Below, piece by piece: positions 11,636 to 53,527 of a stretch of 64,000 bases of DNA. The DNA comes from Meandrina meandrites. Taxonomy: Eukaryota; Cnidaria; Anthozoa; Scleractinia; Meandrinidae. Where the stretch lies: positions 46,577,895 to 46,641,894 of the forward strand of contig OY855905.1 in assembly GCA_963693305.1 (NCBI GenBank). The letters are read 5' to 3'. Below the pieces are notes generated by a model. It was not told where the DNA came from and searched no databases. It was given only the letters and a program-made list of their open reading frames with translations. How positions within the stretch are numbered: the first letter of the stretch is position 1; each line of letters begins with the position of its first letter. The translations under genes and the position numbers were made by a program.

Positions 11636-12662
11636 TGCCACTTTTGTATATAATTTGGTCTACACCTACAAATGTGATAATGATTTTTTTCAAAAAATTT
11701 GTCAATCTAGAGGTTAATCATCAATTTATATATGGACTGCAAGTTTCAAGTTCACTGAAAACATGTAAGACAATAAAATCGGGGCTCCAATGTATTAATC
11801 TTTCTTGCAGATTTCGTGTTTATTCGCGGGCATTGTATTCAGCTTTCGTTCCAGCAAAAAATTCATTTACATATCATAAGTGAGTCTAGACTTTTTTCCC
11901 GATCCTGTTGTTCTACACCAAAATAGCTGTTCGTTTTCTGGAGAAAGAGATCCTCGGCATTGCTATAAAAGTAAGTAAAAGGTAAAGTCTGCATACGAGT
12001 CTAGTGGCCCATCAGGCCGGAGCTTATCCCGGTTTCCGTAGCATGAAGCGACTAGGAGTATTGCTACTCCCCCCTGGATGGGATGCTAGTCCATCGCAGG
12101 GTTATCCCCAGCCGTAAATTCGCCGGTATCCATTTATACACCTGGGTGGAGAGAGGCAATATGAGAGTAAAGTATCTTGCCCAAGAACACAACGCAGTAC
12201 CCCGGCCAGGGCTCGAACCCGGACCGCCCGATCCGGAGTCTAGCGCACTAACCATTGCTATATTAAATCTAATAGCGTAATAAAGGTTATTACAATTCTC
12301 AAGTCATATTAGCAAGTTTTCCGACCATTTTCCAGAAAGCAATTGAGCGTTCTGTTTAATGCAAATGATCTTTTTTTGCTGAGTTGTGCCCGTGGATATG
12401 AAAGTAAAAAGCAATGTACACGCGAGTAATGCGGTCATTCATTTGTAAACACAAAATCTGCGAGAAAAAATTAGTACGACATTGGAGCCCCGATTTTATT
12501 GTCGTATATATGTTCTAAATAACCGTGAAATTTGCAGGCCATATAAACTGTGTTGAACCTCGAGATTGACCAATTTTTTTTCAAAATATTAATCGAGCGC
12601 TTTCCAAATTATTAGTTATCACATTTGTAGGTGTAAACCAAATTATGTACAAAAGTGGTCTG
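11636..12662. mobile_element. Large inverted-repeat element split by a SINE
   Basis: The left arm (about 11636-11825) contains CCACTTTTGTATATAATTTG, CACCTACAAATGTGATAA and AATAAAATCGGGGCTCCAAT. The right arm (about 12465-12662) carries their reverse complements in mirrored order (ATTGGAGCCCCGATTTTATT, TTATCACATTTGTAGGTG, CAAATTATGTACAAAAGTGG). The arms are diverged but clearly paired over about 190 bases. The loop holds a SINE (11986-12260). No transposase is present, so this is a non-autonomous fold-back unit. Confidence 0.75.
11986..12260 (-). mobile_element. tRNA-derived SINE, 5' truncated
   Basis: The reverse complement carries the B box GGTTCGAGCCC after GGCGGTCCG, then CTTGGGCAAGATACTTTACT, CCACCCAGGTGTATAAATGG, GCGATGGACTAGCATCCCA and GGGATAAGCTCCGGCC. 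It matches the copy at 23173 nearly end to end but loses about 18 bases of the tRNA-like head after GGTTAGTGCG. It lies within the fold-back element above. Confidence 0.85.
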
Positions 12663-13656
12663 CGCTCTTGTTGGATGTAGAGAGTCCATGCATGTTTCGC
12701 TGCAATAAAGCAGTGTAATGAGCACGCAGGCCTGGTACAATTTCATCTTGGTGTGGATTGTCAGCATGATGTTGTTCCAGACTCTCGTTGCCAGGCTTCC
12801 ACTACTGCTAACGTGTGATATTAATTTATTTGAGACTGTCAGGGCGAGGAAGAATCTGATGAACCTCTTGATGGCTTCTTTTGGGTGATGAGTACTTCGG
12901 GCGCCTTAGTCTTCGCTGGTCGGCATGCGAGGTAACGAGACTATCATCGCTTCAGGTTGCGAAGTATAGACCAGTATACACCACCCTCTGACTTGTCAGG
13001 GAAGGCGTAAAAAATGCACAAGAGTTGTCGCTTACGATTCAGATCACCCTACTCCTTACCAAAAACGTCATGCACGAGCTTATCTTAATTTTCACATCAT
13101 ATTGTGTCTATTGTCTGCTCAAGAACCGGGCACTTTTTGCAAACATATCCAGGATCCACAATAACGGTCATACAAGGACCAGAATGTAAAAGCAAAGGGC
13201 TGTTCAACAACAATACACAGTGACGTCACGCAGAAGATTTGATTTGCGTGACATAGCTACACTTCAAAATATTGTGGGAATATTGGCATCCCCATACTCG
13301 ATATCAGTGCAATGCCTGATACTGATATGACGAATAAGAGCGTCGTGTTTTTCTTGAAAGTGAAACATATAAGCAACATGTCTACTAACCAACTATAAAA
13401 TTTCTTTCGATCCGCGCCGGCGCGCGAATTCCAAAGAAGTCACACAAGTTACACACACTTACACAAGTCAAGAAAGGAGAGGTGTACAACTGGTCAGCGG
13501 TTTCACATAGCAGCTTGCTAACTCTCGACATTGGCTGTAATGGAGGCGAATTCTGTCACACTTCTCTCCGCTTTTTTAGCGTGGAAACTCTTTGCACGAT
13601 GTTTTTAGTACATCTTAACATTATAAATGGATTAATAGAATTTAAAACGTCTGAAA
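12663..13656. other. Intergenic; 5' UTR/promoter of myosin V
   Basis: No gene seen. The last few hundred bases before the start codon at 13657 should contain the myosin V promoter and 5' UTR. The open frame starting at 13482 is out of frame with the myosin start and not supported. Confidence 0.4.
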
Positions 13657-43053
<29,397 letters not shown>

Positions 43054-44910
43054 ATTACTCGAAGAATTTTCTTCTTTGTTTTGTCGTGGGGTGAGGGAGT
43101 TGTTGAACAGGCCTGGTGATTGGTTTATATCGATGATGGCGTGACAAGATTTGGCAAATCAGATCGATGTTGATTTTGTCTTATTCATCCACATTCGTTG
43201 TCAAATCTGATTGGCTGATGCCACATATTCGGTCTGTTTAGTGGTAGACCTTTGGTCTGCGAGTTCCATCGTATATCTCTATGAAACAATAACTTTGATT
43301 TTCTTACAGAGTTGTTTTGATTCGTTGTTCGCCCTTTTAGGTCATTTTGAGATCACAAAGTGTTTTAAACTAGACAAATATAAAATCGCCGTTGGCTTAG
43401 CGAAGGAATTTTCCAAGTTCTGTCACTAATTGTACGCTAGTACCCTGTGAATTGGACTGCTTCGTTTCATAACGAAGGACGCGAAAGAGATGTTGTTTAA
43501 TCTAATATATATATTATAGAAAACGCCACAGTTTAGGAACAAAGTATTAACCAAAATGATATTGTAAAAATGAAAATCGACTGAAAATTCGTTGCAGTAT
43601 ATAGCGGGAGTCTTGGGCAAATAATTATATAAAATGGTCTCATTAGGTGAAAGTAATAAATATTTAGATATAACGTATATAGATACTTACAAGTTAAGCT
43701 TGTGGATTTAATATTGTGAATAACTAAATCGCCAATGTATGGCAAATGCAAGCTACTTCCTTAATTAAGGAGTTTATGTAGCGAATGGCAAAAAGGCCAA
43801 AACGGGGGGTGGGAGGGCTACATTTACTGGAGACTTAGGGAGGGGTTGTGGTTTAACTGTTAAGACAGGCGATGCATGTTCCAATGCTTGCTAGAGCTAG
43901 ATTGATTGTAGGAATCCGAAAAAAAGATGGTGCATTAGATTTCACAATTGTCAAATTGAACCATGTTTTATCCGTCACTTATTCCATTGATTATTTTATG
44001 AGAAATTTATAGCTACTCAAATTTTGTAGTGCATTGCAGTTAATTCCTGATACGGAAAATAGTTTTGATTTTTCCATTGATTTACGTTACGAAAATACAC
44101 GTATTAAGTATGAACAATGTGTATTGTAATTTGTTTTCTGAATTTTCATTTGTGCAAGCTTTGATGTATTTTTTGTCTATTTTGTATTGAATTAATTTAT
44201 TAATATACTGATTAACTAAGTTTTGAATTAACGGTTTTTGTACTCCTAGTTTCCTTTTTGTACGTACTTTTTTTGTTTATCAAGTAAATTTATTTGTTTA
44301 GCAATTGAACAATGTTAATGAATAAGTGATTATTTTACACCAAAATATGAAAATGGATTATTCTGTGAATATTAGCAAAGTGTTATTACAACACAGAAGT
44401 AAAAAAAAAAAAATGACGGGAGAAATTTTTAAAATTGCATTTGTTAACTTATGAATTAACATTGCGTGACCGGTCTTGTCTCCTTTGATCGTCACGCGTG
44501 ACAGAGGCATTGTAGGTCACAAACAATATTTTAATTAATTGTGGTGACTGACCAGTATTTAATTTAGGTTTTGAATTCCTCGCTAAAAGCTCTTTGCAAT
44601 ATAATGAATGACGAGAAGTAACTTGTGACCGGTATGTAGTTTCTCTTAAACTGTCAATGCAATTCAAGTATGCTGATTATAAGAATTAGGTAACTGATCA
44701 GCAAAGTAATCTACATATATAATGTAATTCTCCCAAACAATACTGGTTAAATGTAGGGCTACAAGTAAGGAGAAATACGACATCAGAGCTTTGAGGGTGA
44801 TTGAGTCTTTGAGGAGACAAATAGCTTGCAGTGAATGTATAGCTGTAGCAGTTAATGATCGTTAACCAGCATTGGAAATAAATGTATTTTTATAGAAGTG
44901 GCCTTGTTTC
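43054..44910 (+). other. Myosin V 3' UTR and downstream
   Basis: AT-rich and without credible ORFs. A good AATAAA at 44877-44882 followed by GT-rich sequence near 44900 would give a 3' UTR of about 1.85 kb; an earlier AATAAA near 43654 is an alternative. Confidence 0.5.
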
Positions 44911-45766
44911 TTGCTTTGCACGTGGCAGGGCCGTAAACTATCCGGTCAGTGGATCACGTGCCTTTTAGCCAAAGATGGCATAAGCGTAAACAGGGGGTGC
45001 CACACTAGCTTACGTGTAGCCAATGTGTTGAATGCGTGTGCTTATGCCTGTACCTGTGTCGGACTAGTTTATACCATGAACCTTGCGCATATGTTTGCGT
45101 TGTACGTAAAAACCAGCGACTGTTTGATCACAAATTATAGAAAAACGAGGTGTTTCTAACTTAAAACTGCGCTGTTAAAAATTAACTGCACTTTCGCACA
45201 AATCACTAATTAAACGCTTTTCGCTTAATTTTCAGTAGCACCTTTTGGCGAATAAACATGCCTCGTTGCGTGATTCGAAGTCCCGCTGACTATTTGGGCG
45301 GTGTCCGGGGACGTGTTCCCCGATAAAATTTGAATTCTAATCACTTTCACATACCGGGAAAACATCTGAAATTCCAGCTCAGTACTATAGCCATTATAAT
45401 ATTAGCCTTCAAATAAACCAGGAATGCAACGATTTTTCTAAAACACACTTTAACTTGGGTTAACAAAGTCAATCAACGGTGTATCAATCGGAATGGAAAT
45501 AACACCATCTAAAATTTCTGTGTAAATCAGATTCTTTAAAGATGCCAAAATCTCTCTTTCTGTTGTTGTTACAATCGCAAATTCGTTAACGATACGTTTT
45601 TCTTTTTGATATTGTCCGGTTGCTAAATCTCTGTTGCTACCTAACGGAGGGAAGGCATGTTTTCAGTCTTCGGGCGGTGGAAAACGATCGTTCACCAGAT
45701 GTACTCGTTACTGGATTTACCAATATTGTCTATAAGTTTGCATACTGTGACTAGAAATTAGAATGG
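44911..45766. other. Noncoding intergenic
   Basis: Short ORFs only, none with domain signal. No repeat boundary recognised. Confidence 0.35.
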
Positions 45767-45928
45767 TAATCACATGATTTCGAGTGCAATTTGGGATAAA
45801 TCAGAACGAGTGAATTTTTCAAAGGCTAACCAAGTTACACGACCCTATGGCCTCGTGCAATCTGTAGTCTTTGAAAAATTTACCAGTGCTGATTTATCCC
45901 AAATTACGCGAGAAAAATCGTGTGATTA
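45767..45928. mobile_element. TAATCACATGATT fold-back, copy 1
   Basis: TAATCACATGATTTCGAGTG, GGGATAAATCAG and TTTTTCAAAGGCTAAC pair with TAGTCTTTGAAAAATTTA, CTGATTTATCCC and TCGTGTGATTA. Long, nearly continuous palindrome of 162 bases. Second copy at 61134-61296. Confidence 0.75.
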
Positions 45929-46098
45929 AGTGTTTATTATACACTTACAAAAATTTCACTGTTGCCTTTTGCTTCTGTGTCAGAACAAGCTTGTTCATAT
46001 AAAACATGTATTACGTGCACATTTATTTTCATTCAGATCTGACGCACTTTCACATGAAAAGTTTTGCACGGGGACTCGTTTTGAAACAGAGGTAGAAG

Positions 46099-46124
46099 CA
46101 GAAGTCCATAGTTATGGACTTCTG
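46099..46124. mobile_element. 26-bp palindromic micro-insertion
   Basis: CAGAAGTCCATA-GT-TATGGACTTCTG, flanked by exact 7-bp repeats GTAGAAG at 46092-46098 and 46125-46131. It is the 57653 element minus its central four bases. The duplication marks it as an insertion, not a chance hairpin. Confidence 0.75.
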
Positions 46125-46398
46125 GTAGAAGGCAACTCGGAAATAGATTGCAGAGAACACAACAAGCCGATTTTTTTAAAGAGGAATGAGACTTAGCTTA
46201 TATATATGTTGCATTGGGGTTACACTTGATGCTTTAACCGTAGAGATAAGCCGCAGTTCAACAAACACCCTCGAAGACCGCCATCAGACCCGGTATATCA
46301 AGTTTGAACCCGCTTCCTTCTACGGTAAATACTGTGTCAAATTTGATGCAATATGTATATGAAATGATTCATTTATGAACTGCGGATATATATGAAAG

Positions 46399-46803
46399 CA
46401 CAGGTAGCCCAAGCTCGATATATGAGTAGCTTTCATGTTGACCTTTGCATTGTTACGTAATTCGAGCAATTTGCATATTTATAAGGGTTTGTATGGGGAA
46501 AGAAATAAAGCCGAAAAGAACGAAAAATTAACCGTTGAATTACAATAAAAACTGCTCACCTGAACTCTTGCGTTACTTTTTTTTGTGTGCTGTGTGGTTT
46601 TTTAACCGATTTGGTGCGATTTAGTGCAGTTTTAGTTCAAATGGTTGCTCTTTCTATATATCCTATACAAACGGTTAATTTTTTTTTTCGGCTTTATTTC
46701 TTTTCCCATACAAACCCTTATAAATATGCAAATTGCTCGAATTACGTAACAATGCAAAGGTCAACATGAAAGCTACTCATATATCGAGCTTGGGCTACCT
46801 GTG
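46399..46803. mobile_element. 405-bp MITE with about 120-bp inverted ends
   Basis: Ends CACAGGTAGCCCAAGCTCGA and its complement begin arms that stay almost identical for about 120 bases, through ACGTAATTCGAGCAATTTGC and AAGAAATAAAGCCGAAAA. Flanked by ATGAAAG at 46392-46398 and 46804-46810. The short unique centre has no ORF. High arm identity suggests recent activity. Confidence 0.85.
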
Positions 46804-47127
46804 ATGAAAGTGATAAATGATCATCGCAGTGAATTTCCAATGTAAGCCATTGGGATAAAGAAGCCATGGCTTCAACGGGATTGAGTCACATTTGTCGAAA
46901 TAATCAGCTCAGTCGCACTGATCGTCGTAACACCCTCGCAAGAAATTTCTGAGCGCAACTTCTCCGCAAACTGGGAACGAGGTTGTTCCGCGCGCAGACA
47001 TATTTGTACCCAGGGCTCTCGCGACTATAGTGACGTTACAATAGTTGCCATGCTGAATTTGATATTTCGAACATTTCTGATTTCTGCTGAGCGGTTTTCA
47101 AGTTCTGTAGAAATATGGATAGTTTGT

Positions 47128-47210
47128 AGCTATCACAATTGGATTAAAAACTCCACTTGAAGTGTTTTAAAACCCTACAAGTGGAGTCTTTATTCCAATT
47201 CTAAAGATGT
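47128..47210. repeat. Hairpin repeat
   Basis: ATTGGATTAAAAACTCCACT pairs with AGTGGAGTCTTTATTCCAAT around a 25-base loop. Small MITE-like unit beside the decayed Ly6 exon. Confidence 0.6.
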
Positions 47211-47439
47211 GTTTCCAAATCGGTAATTCGTTTCGATTACAGATCTTTCTACGAGATAAGTGTATTTTCGCATGAGGTTTAAATAAAAATAATAAAGATG
47301 TTACTGTTACTACTATTTTGTTTGCATTTCTTATCAGATTTTTCATCGGTACGATAGTAGCCTGTTCGGTTAGTTGGGTAGACTTGCACCAAGTCGCCCT
47401 CTTTTGCGAGCGTAGCGAGCCGAAGCGAGTCGCGAAGCG

Positions 47440-47808
47440 ACGACCGCGAGTAAATACCATTACAAGAGAAACAATTGCACATACAACGTGCAGGGAAGGA
47501 ACGCCAGCTCTACTCTGGACTTCATCTTTAACAATAACCCCCGTGTTACAGTTGTCATGACAACAGCAACTGATTTGGCACGAGTACTTTGTATCTTCTA
47601 CCATATAACTGCATGAGCCTTCGTCGCAGTTCTTTCACTCCCCAAACTCCTTGAAATAGTGAATGGTCGTTTTCTCAGGTTTGGTTTCTGTCTCTTCTCG
47701 TGTCATGCAGGCATGGGTTGAATCGTTACTACAGAAAGCTGATTGAAGTTTGCTCTCGCAATCCGCCCAAGATTTGGCCGAGTAACAGCCCCAGCAGTCG
47801 TCCCAGAG
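47440..47808 (-). pseudogene. Decayed Ly6/uPAR-domain exon
   Basis: After an AG acceptor at 47809-47810 the - strand reads CWGCYSAKSWADCESKLQSA and later CDEGSCSYMVEDTKYSC and SCCCHDNCNTG, a Ly6/uPAR cysteine pattern ending in the typical Cys-Asn. A hydrophobic tail GVPSLHVVCAIVSLVMVF looks like a GPI-anchor signal. An in-frame TGA at 47635-47637 (codon 58 of the exon, between GE and KNC) interrupts it, and the tail runs on into GCGAGCG-type repeat sequence to 47167 with no native stop. No signal-peptide exon was found upstream. A pseudogene is most likely; a sequencing error in one base or recoding cannot be excluded. It is related in fold to the 7235-9896 gene but not close in sequence. Confidence 0.65.
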
Positions 47809-47810
47809 CT

Positions 47811-49446
47811 ACGAAGAGACAAACAGTATTTAATCAGATAATCATTTAAACAATTGAATGATAATATTAGTGACTGCATTTACAGATATGCACCAGCTTT
47901 TCTACGCTCGAATTTTCTGGGAAGTTTTCCTGTTAGCGCCGGGGTTTTCATGTAAACGTTTGCATGACAGCTTGGGCGAATGTTTACCGCTCTCACTTAC
48001 ATCCATCAGGGGTCAGTTTCTGGGACTTCTGTCTTTAAAAAACTGATCATAATTTGAATCTGTTCAGTAAAACAGAGGCACCGTCAACTAATGAATAAAC
48101 GGCACGCATGCAGGCATGCATGCAGAGGCGATGACGTTTGCATGTAACAACGATCCAAGAAATTGCAACTTTTTTGTATCTGAATTTTTTATTTGCTTAG
48201 ATTTCAAAACAAAAGTCCAATACATTGCATACATACGATGTGATGCAATAAGTACAAGTAATGACCTTCGTCATTTAGCAACAGAAAGGCATAAATTTCC
48301 ACATCATTGGCAAGACGATACAGAAGGTTGTGTTCCTTTTCCGCGAGTGTAAAGGTCGCCGATGGTGTCAATAACGCTTTGTAATAAATATTGTCAGTGC
48401 AGTTCAAGCAAAAGAAGGATTTTAGGAAGGCCACTTTTTCAATCCTTTTTTCAGGAAAGAGAGGAAACTGATATCGGTTTGCCCTCTGAAACATGCCTCT
48501 GCTGTGGGCTTAAAAGTTAGGACACTATCTTTCTTGTACAATTATTTCACTGATTTTCACTCGCTACAACTCAAGATGACAAGTCACAAAGGAAAGAGAG
48601 AGAAAAAAACATACGCATCCATTATTGATAACAAACAGACTACGATTAAAAAAAAAACAAGAAGCTTAGAAGCTTATAACCGGGTGTTAAACATTAACTC
48701 TTTTCTTTTGTTAAAAAAGGGAGTCATTAATGTGTTCAATGCTAAACGTGGCTCGCGCGAAAAGTCTGTTTTTTTTTTTCAGAACTATCCTCGTTCATTA
48801 GAACTCGACTAATGGTAAAATAATTTCATTTATATTGTCAGTAATATTATTAATAATCATAAATATGCCATGAATTTTCATTAAGTTTCGTAACTGCCGT
48901 TAACTTCCGTAATATTTTCCTGTTAGGACGACCAGTGGTTTCTTTCACATTATTTACGCCTGCAAACAAAAGAAAAGTGCAATTAAAAAAGACATTGAGA
49001 CAAATTTGCACTGGAATTACTTAACCGAAAACCCGACACAATTTTTTTTCTTATCTCGAAAGTAGATACTTACACAACATTACACCATGTCACACATTAA
49101 CCTGTAATATCTCACAAGCATTATAAATAAACAGAATAAATAAATAAATAAATGAACGTCATGCAATGCCTGCAGAGGCGATTTCGTCTCACAAGCGGTC
49201 TTAAGTAGTTTTCAGGAAACTGGTCAAAATATTAACGTAAATAAAAGAAGCCTGAGTAGCAAGCGTTCCCGTGCGAGCGAAGTGCTATGTATCGCGCGCG
49301 AGTGAAGATTCTGGTCGCGCGAACATTGAGGCGACAGTAATAAAGGAAAAGGAGCGGGAGGGGGTGTAAGCGAGGGAACGCTTGCAGGCAAACCCACCGA
49401 TTCTGAAAAACGCCCACAAATTTCTTGGTAAGTTTCTGGTAGTAAA
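47811..49446. other. Noncoding intergenic
   Basis: AT-rich with scattered short ORFs lacking domains. A GTGCGAGCGAAGTGCTATGT repeat lies at about 49272-49330. Confidence 0.4.
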
Positions 49447-49672
49447 GCCTGTTCCTCCTTGCCTTTTTTCTTCCCACCCACAGCTGAAAACTTTTTAAAG
49501 CTGTCGCCGAATCCATCAGGCACAATCAATACACATTAGTCTGGCTATTTTAGCTAGCACGATTCAAAAAATTATTCCATTTGCCTGTTCCTCCTTGCCT
49601 TTTTCTTCGCACAGCTGAAATATGTTTAAGGCTGTCACCAAATCCATCAAGCACAATCAATACATATTATGG
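49447..49672. repeat. Pair of about 90-bp direct repeats
   Basis: GCCTGTTCCTCCTTGCCTTT at 49447 and 49583 each run through CACAGCTGAAA, GGCTGTC or AGCTGTC, AATCCATCA and GCACAATCAATAC. The copies are about 85-90 percent alike, with TAGCACGATTCAAAAAATTA between them; a similar string recurs at about 50064. Confidence 0.75.
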
Positions 49673-49673
49673 A

Positions 49674-50051
49674 AGGTACATTTTTTCTTGGGGGGGGGGG
49701 GGGGGGGGGAGGGAGAGGGCTGGGGCCTCAGAGGGGAGCGTCATCAGTGAAAGTGAGCACCAAAAGGGGAGGCTCATACTTATTTGTGAGCTATTCAAGG
49801 GGAGGGTCACAAACCTTATCCAGAATTTTTTAATGAGGATTTTTGTGATGTTGCTTTCCATTTTTCTTTTCTACGACATGGAACATACCATGAAGTAGCG
49901 AGGGGAGGGTCGCACTTTTGTCAATCCCCTAAAGGTGGGGGTCAGAATTTTTTTGTATAGAAACGCAAGTGAGGGCCAACACTTTTTTTTTTCAAAAAAA
50001 AATACCAAAATTCCCCAGACCAAACCCCCCCCCCCCCCAAGAAAAAACGTA
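49674..50051. mobile_element. MITE with poly(G)/poly(C) ends
   Basis: AGGTACATTTTTTCTTGGGG with a G run of about 20 at the left and CCCCAAGAAAAAACGTACCT after a C run at the right. Internal AGGGGAGGGTCAC-type subrepeats. 378 bp, no credible ORF. Confidence 0.75.
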
Positions 50052-52948
50052 CCTTTCCTTAGTAGCTCGATTCAAAAAATTATTCCGTTTCTCTTAGTTG
50101 CGAGTCACGTTCGAATATTATTTCGGCATGTGAATTTGATACACTTGTCAATCAACATTACCACGCCGCACCAATCAGAAGCCCCGTTCGTGGCGAACAG
50201 GTTTTTCAGAATCGTGGGGTTTGCCTGCAAGCGTTCCCTTTTTCCCCTTCCCCTCCCCATACTTTCCCTTTTTTGCTCTCGCCCCAATTTTCGCGAGACC
50301 AGAATCTTCGCTCGCACGCGACACATGGAGCACTTGAAAGCGTGACTGTGACCAGCGGCCATATTGTTTTGCAAAAACGAAAGACGATTTTTGCATAAAA
50401 ATAGAGTTAAATTCCCGGAATGGCTGCCGTTTCTTTGTGTTGGTACACCAGTATGGCTGCCGTGACGTCATATGAAAACGCTCTATACAATCTCAAACGC
50501 TGTCTTGAAATTGTTTACACCGGCCGTTTTGTTTTAAAGAACGTAAATATTTCCTAGTTTACTACATCTAATAGAACTCGGCAAATATAATTTGTGTTTT
50601 TCGTTTATATTTTCTATTAGTCCTTTCTAACTGCCCGGGAGTATTTTGCTTTGAGTTCCTTTCTTCTATTTTTACATTTACATGCAATGTGTAGATTGTT
50701 TCATTTTTAGGGAGACATGGAACGCTCATCTATAAATACATTGTATGATTGTGTATTGAATTATCTTGAATTACTTCGATTCAGGAAAAAAACCGGAAGT
50801 TGCATGGAAGCGAGGCCTAAGGGCCCTCGCGGCCAGAAATTGTAAAGTTTTTATAAGGGTGTGGGGAATTTCGAGTCGGAAAACAGCATTTATTCACAAA
50901 TTAGCCACGAAACTTGATCCTTATAAGTTCAAAAGTATGAAATGAAGAAATTTAAAGGAGCACTGTCACGAGCATAACTTTAAAAATTCAACAGCCCCAA
51001 AACATGTTTACACCATTGGAAACCTATTATCAGTGGTCAAGTATTTTTAAAACTACTATATCAGTGTACTGAAGATAAATATAAAGTGATATCACTGCGA
51101 TACCATCAGGTGCTTTTGATCTCAACTTGAAAAAATTGATGAAAACTATTTACGGTTACCCTCTTCTTTAAATAATTTGCTTGATATCCTTCCCTTTATG
51201 TTCTAGGAGCATTTCCTGCATGGTTGAAAGCACTTAGTCGTAATTTTGGTGCCGTTTTGCTAAAAAAGCCAAAAAATGTCCGTGACAGTGTCCGTTTAAG
51301 GTCTAGCAGGCGAGAGAACAATTTCTAACAGCTTAACGGTAAGATTTTGTTGTCCACTGGAATCGATTGATTTTTTATAACCTGAAGTTACCCGTTCTCT
51401 GGTATAAACTTACACTCAATATTGGATTTTTGTTGATCAATAAAACAGAACCATCTTATGATTCACAAGAATTTTTAAGAAACAGATTTTTCTTTGTGAG
51501 ACCCTTTGGTTTCCAATCTGAATGAAACATTTCAGGTATCGACAGAGAATCGAAGAGAAACTCGCGTAAACATGTCTCGCAAATATTTTCAAGTTCCTAT
51601 TTAATTCTGTTAGTTTGTTTTGACAGAGAAGCATACATACATGTCTCTCGGTTTGTTGTAACATTTTCCAGCCACAAAAAATCCTCAATAATCGAAAAGC
51701 ACTCAGTCTGCTTTAAATATGTCAGATTTTTTTCTGTAAAACTTTTAATTTTTCACAGACATCGAATTGCTTCATTTGTGAACTGTATTGAATTTGAACG
51801 GCATGAGAATATTTTGTTGTTAAAGTTTCCCGGTGGGTAGAATTTTACTGGCAATGACAATTCCTGAAGAACTGAAAATCGCTGAGTCTGCTTTCAACAC
51901 ACACAGGTACATTCTTATATCTCTAGATTTTGTGTGATTAAAAGGGATCGGTGACTGAAAATTAAACACTTTTGATATTTTTCTAGTTTTCTGGAAACGC
52001 AGCTGTAATTTTCCGCAGTAAATTCCCTGTTTTGTTTGTTTGATTCTTGACTTCTTGTTGAGGTGGTCCTCACTTTTTGTCCCAACATATCCCAAGATGC
52101 TTTTCGTTCCAACCGGAAGCGCGAAACTCTTGATGCTTGTATTCGCAACCTCGTTCCCAGGCCCATGATAAAACGCTTGTCACGAAAATACTTCGGACAT
52201 GTCAATAAACCATCGACTGCGCTCCATCGGCATTACGTCGGCTTTCCGAATTACATACTTACTTACTTACAACACGACGACAATGTGGCTTTCGGTTCTA
52301 CGAAGCTGAAACCACAAAAAAACCCGAAGGTAAATTATGAACCGGCTGGGGCCTGGTACGACCCCACGTGGTTAATAACATTCGATACGACGCACGATTA
52401 CAAGTGTTCAATATTTTCACAAGAGTGAATTTGTTTTGGATCCATAGCATAGTTCAGTATATCAGGCAGTGCACAAGTCACCATGTCGAATCGAATGGTA
52501 AGTGTCGACTAATTCACGGAAAGTTTAGCTTTTGGCGAGCGACGAAAACAGAGGTGAAGAACATTACAAAAACTCCTAAAAGCAACATTCTTGTTCCGTG
52601 GTCATCGTGGAACTCATTAAAACTTATTAAAACTTATCGGGTAAGCCGTAAAGGAAAAGTTCGTCTGCAGTATTGCAACGAGAAAACATGTGTTTTGGAT
52701 GCCATTTCGGTGATCAGTAACGACGCATAAATTAAATTTTGAACTACGTCACAGACACGATCAGCCACTCACGCGTCCAGCCGTCACTTCTCGGGGAGGA
52801 AAGACCGAACACGAGAGGACGGCAGAAATCGAGCCTAGTTAATTGAAAGAGCTCGAGGTTTTCCAAAACTCATTTAATTTATTTGATATAAGTTGAGTTG
52901 TTTTACAGACAAACTGCTTGTATTCACATAGCCTGTTCCCGAGGTTTG
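50052..52948. other. Noncoding intergenic
   Basis: Several ORFs of 70-121 codons, including 52063-52428 and 52368-52730 on +, show no recognised domain. A Kozak-like ATG at 52483 is followed by a consensus GTAAGT donor, but no partner exon was found. Confidence 0.4.
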
Positions 52949-53340
52949 GACCCGGAGGGAGGGGGGACTCCGATATGAAAGGTACGGGGATGCTCGTCGT
53001 CTCGCTTAGGGGTGTAAATTTCGGATTTTGGTCTCGCTTAGGGTGTTCTGGGCAAAATATCATTATTTCTAGCCGTCAAGGTCTCGTTTAGGGTCGCACA
53101 CGAAGAAATAACAAAAAAGAAAGAATTTTGATTCGAACCTCGAAATATGTTGACATCGCTTTCGACAACAAAACCATGAGAGGTTTTTACATGTAAGATA
53201 TTTTATACTTGAAAGTTTAACCATGAGCGATTAAAAACTAATTTATTTTGTACCACTGTATAAGCTTAGAAATAGTGTGGCTACTTATTTGGTAATGATA
53301 AATGGGAGCTCCGCTTTTAGGCCTGCCTAAATCTATATAT

Positions 53341-53391
53341 TATTGCCCCCGCAGGGTTTTGGCCCAGAGGCCAAAACCCGAGGAGGCATCA
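53341..53391. repeat. GGTTTTGGCC hairpin, copy 2
   Basis: ATTGCCCCCGCAGG, TTTTGGCCCAGAGGCCAAAA, CCCGAGGAGGCA: inverted relative to 24485-24538. Confidence 0.7.
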
Positions 53392-53461
53392 TTGTAGTCC
53401 GCGCTTATATAGACTATATATATAATATACCAGACAAAATCTCGACTTGGCCAAAGTGGGA

Positions 53462-53527
53462 CCGCAAGTAGTATCGGTAGGTGTGATAAAATGCCCGCAA
53501 GTAGTATCGGTAGGTGTGATAAATTTC
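53462..53527. repeat. 33-bp tandem duplication
   Basis: Two adjacent copies of CCGCAAGTAGTATCGGTAGG plus TGTGATAAA and a short variable end. Confidence 0.85.

Noticed and set aside
52483..52504. Kozak-like ATG followed by a consensus donor (MSNRM)
   Set aside because: No partner exon or domain found; a five-codon exon cannot be supported alone.
52063..52730. Two overlapping + strand ORFs of about 120 codons
   Set aside because: Different frames, no recognised family, no splice link.
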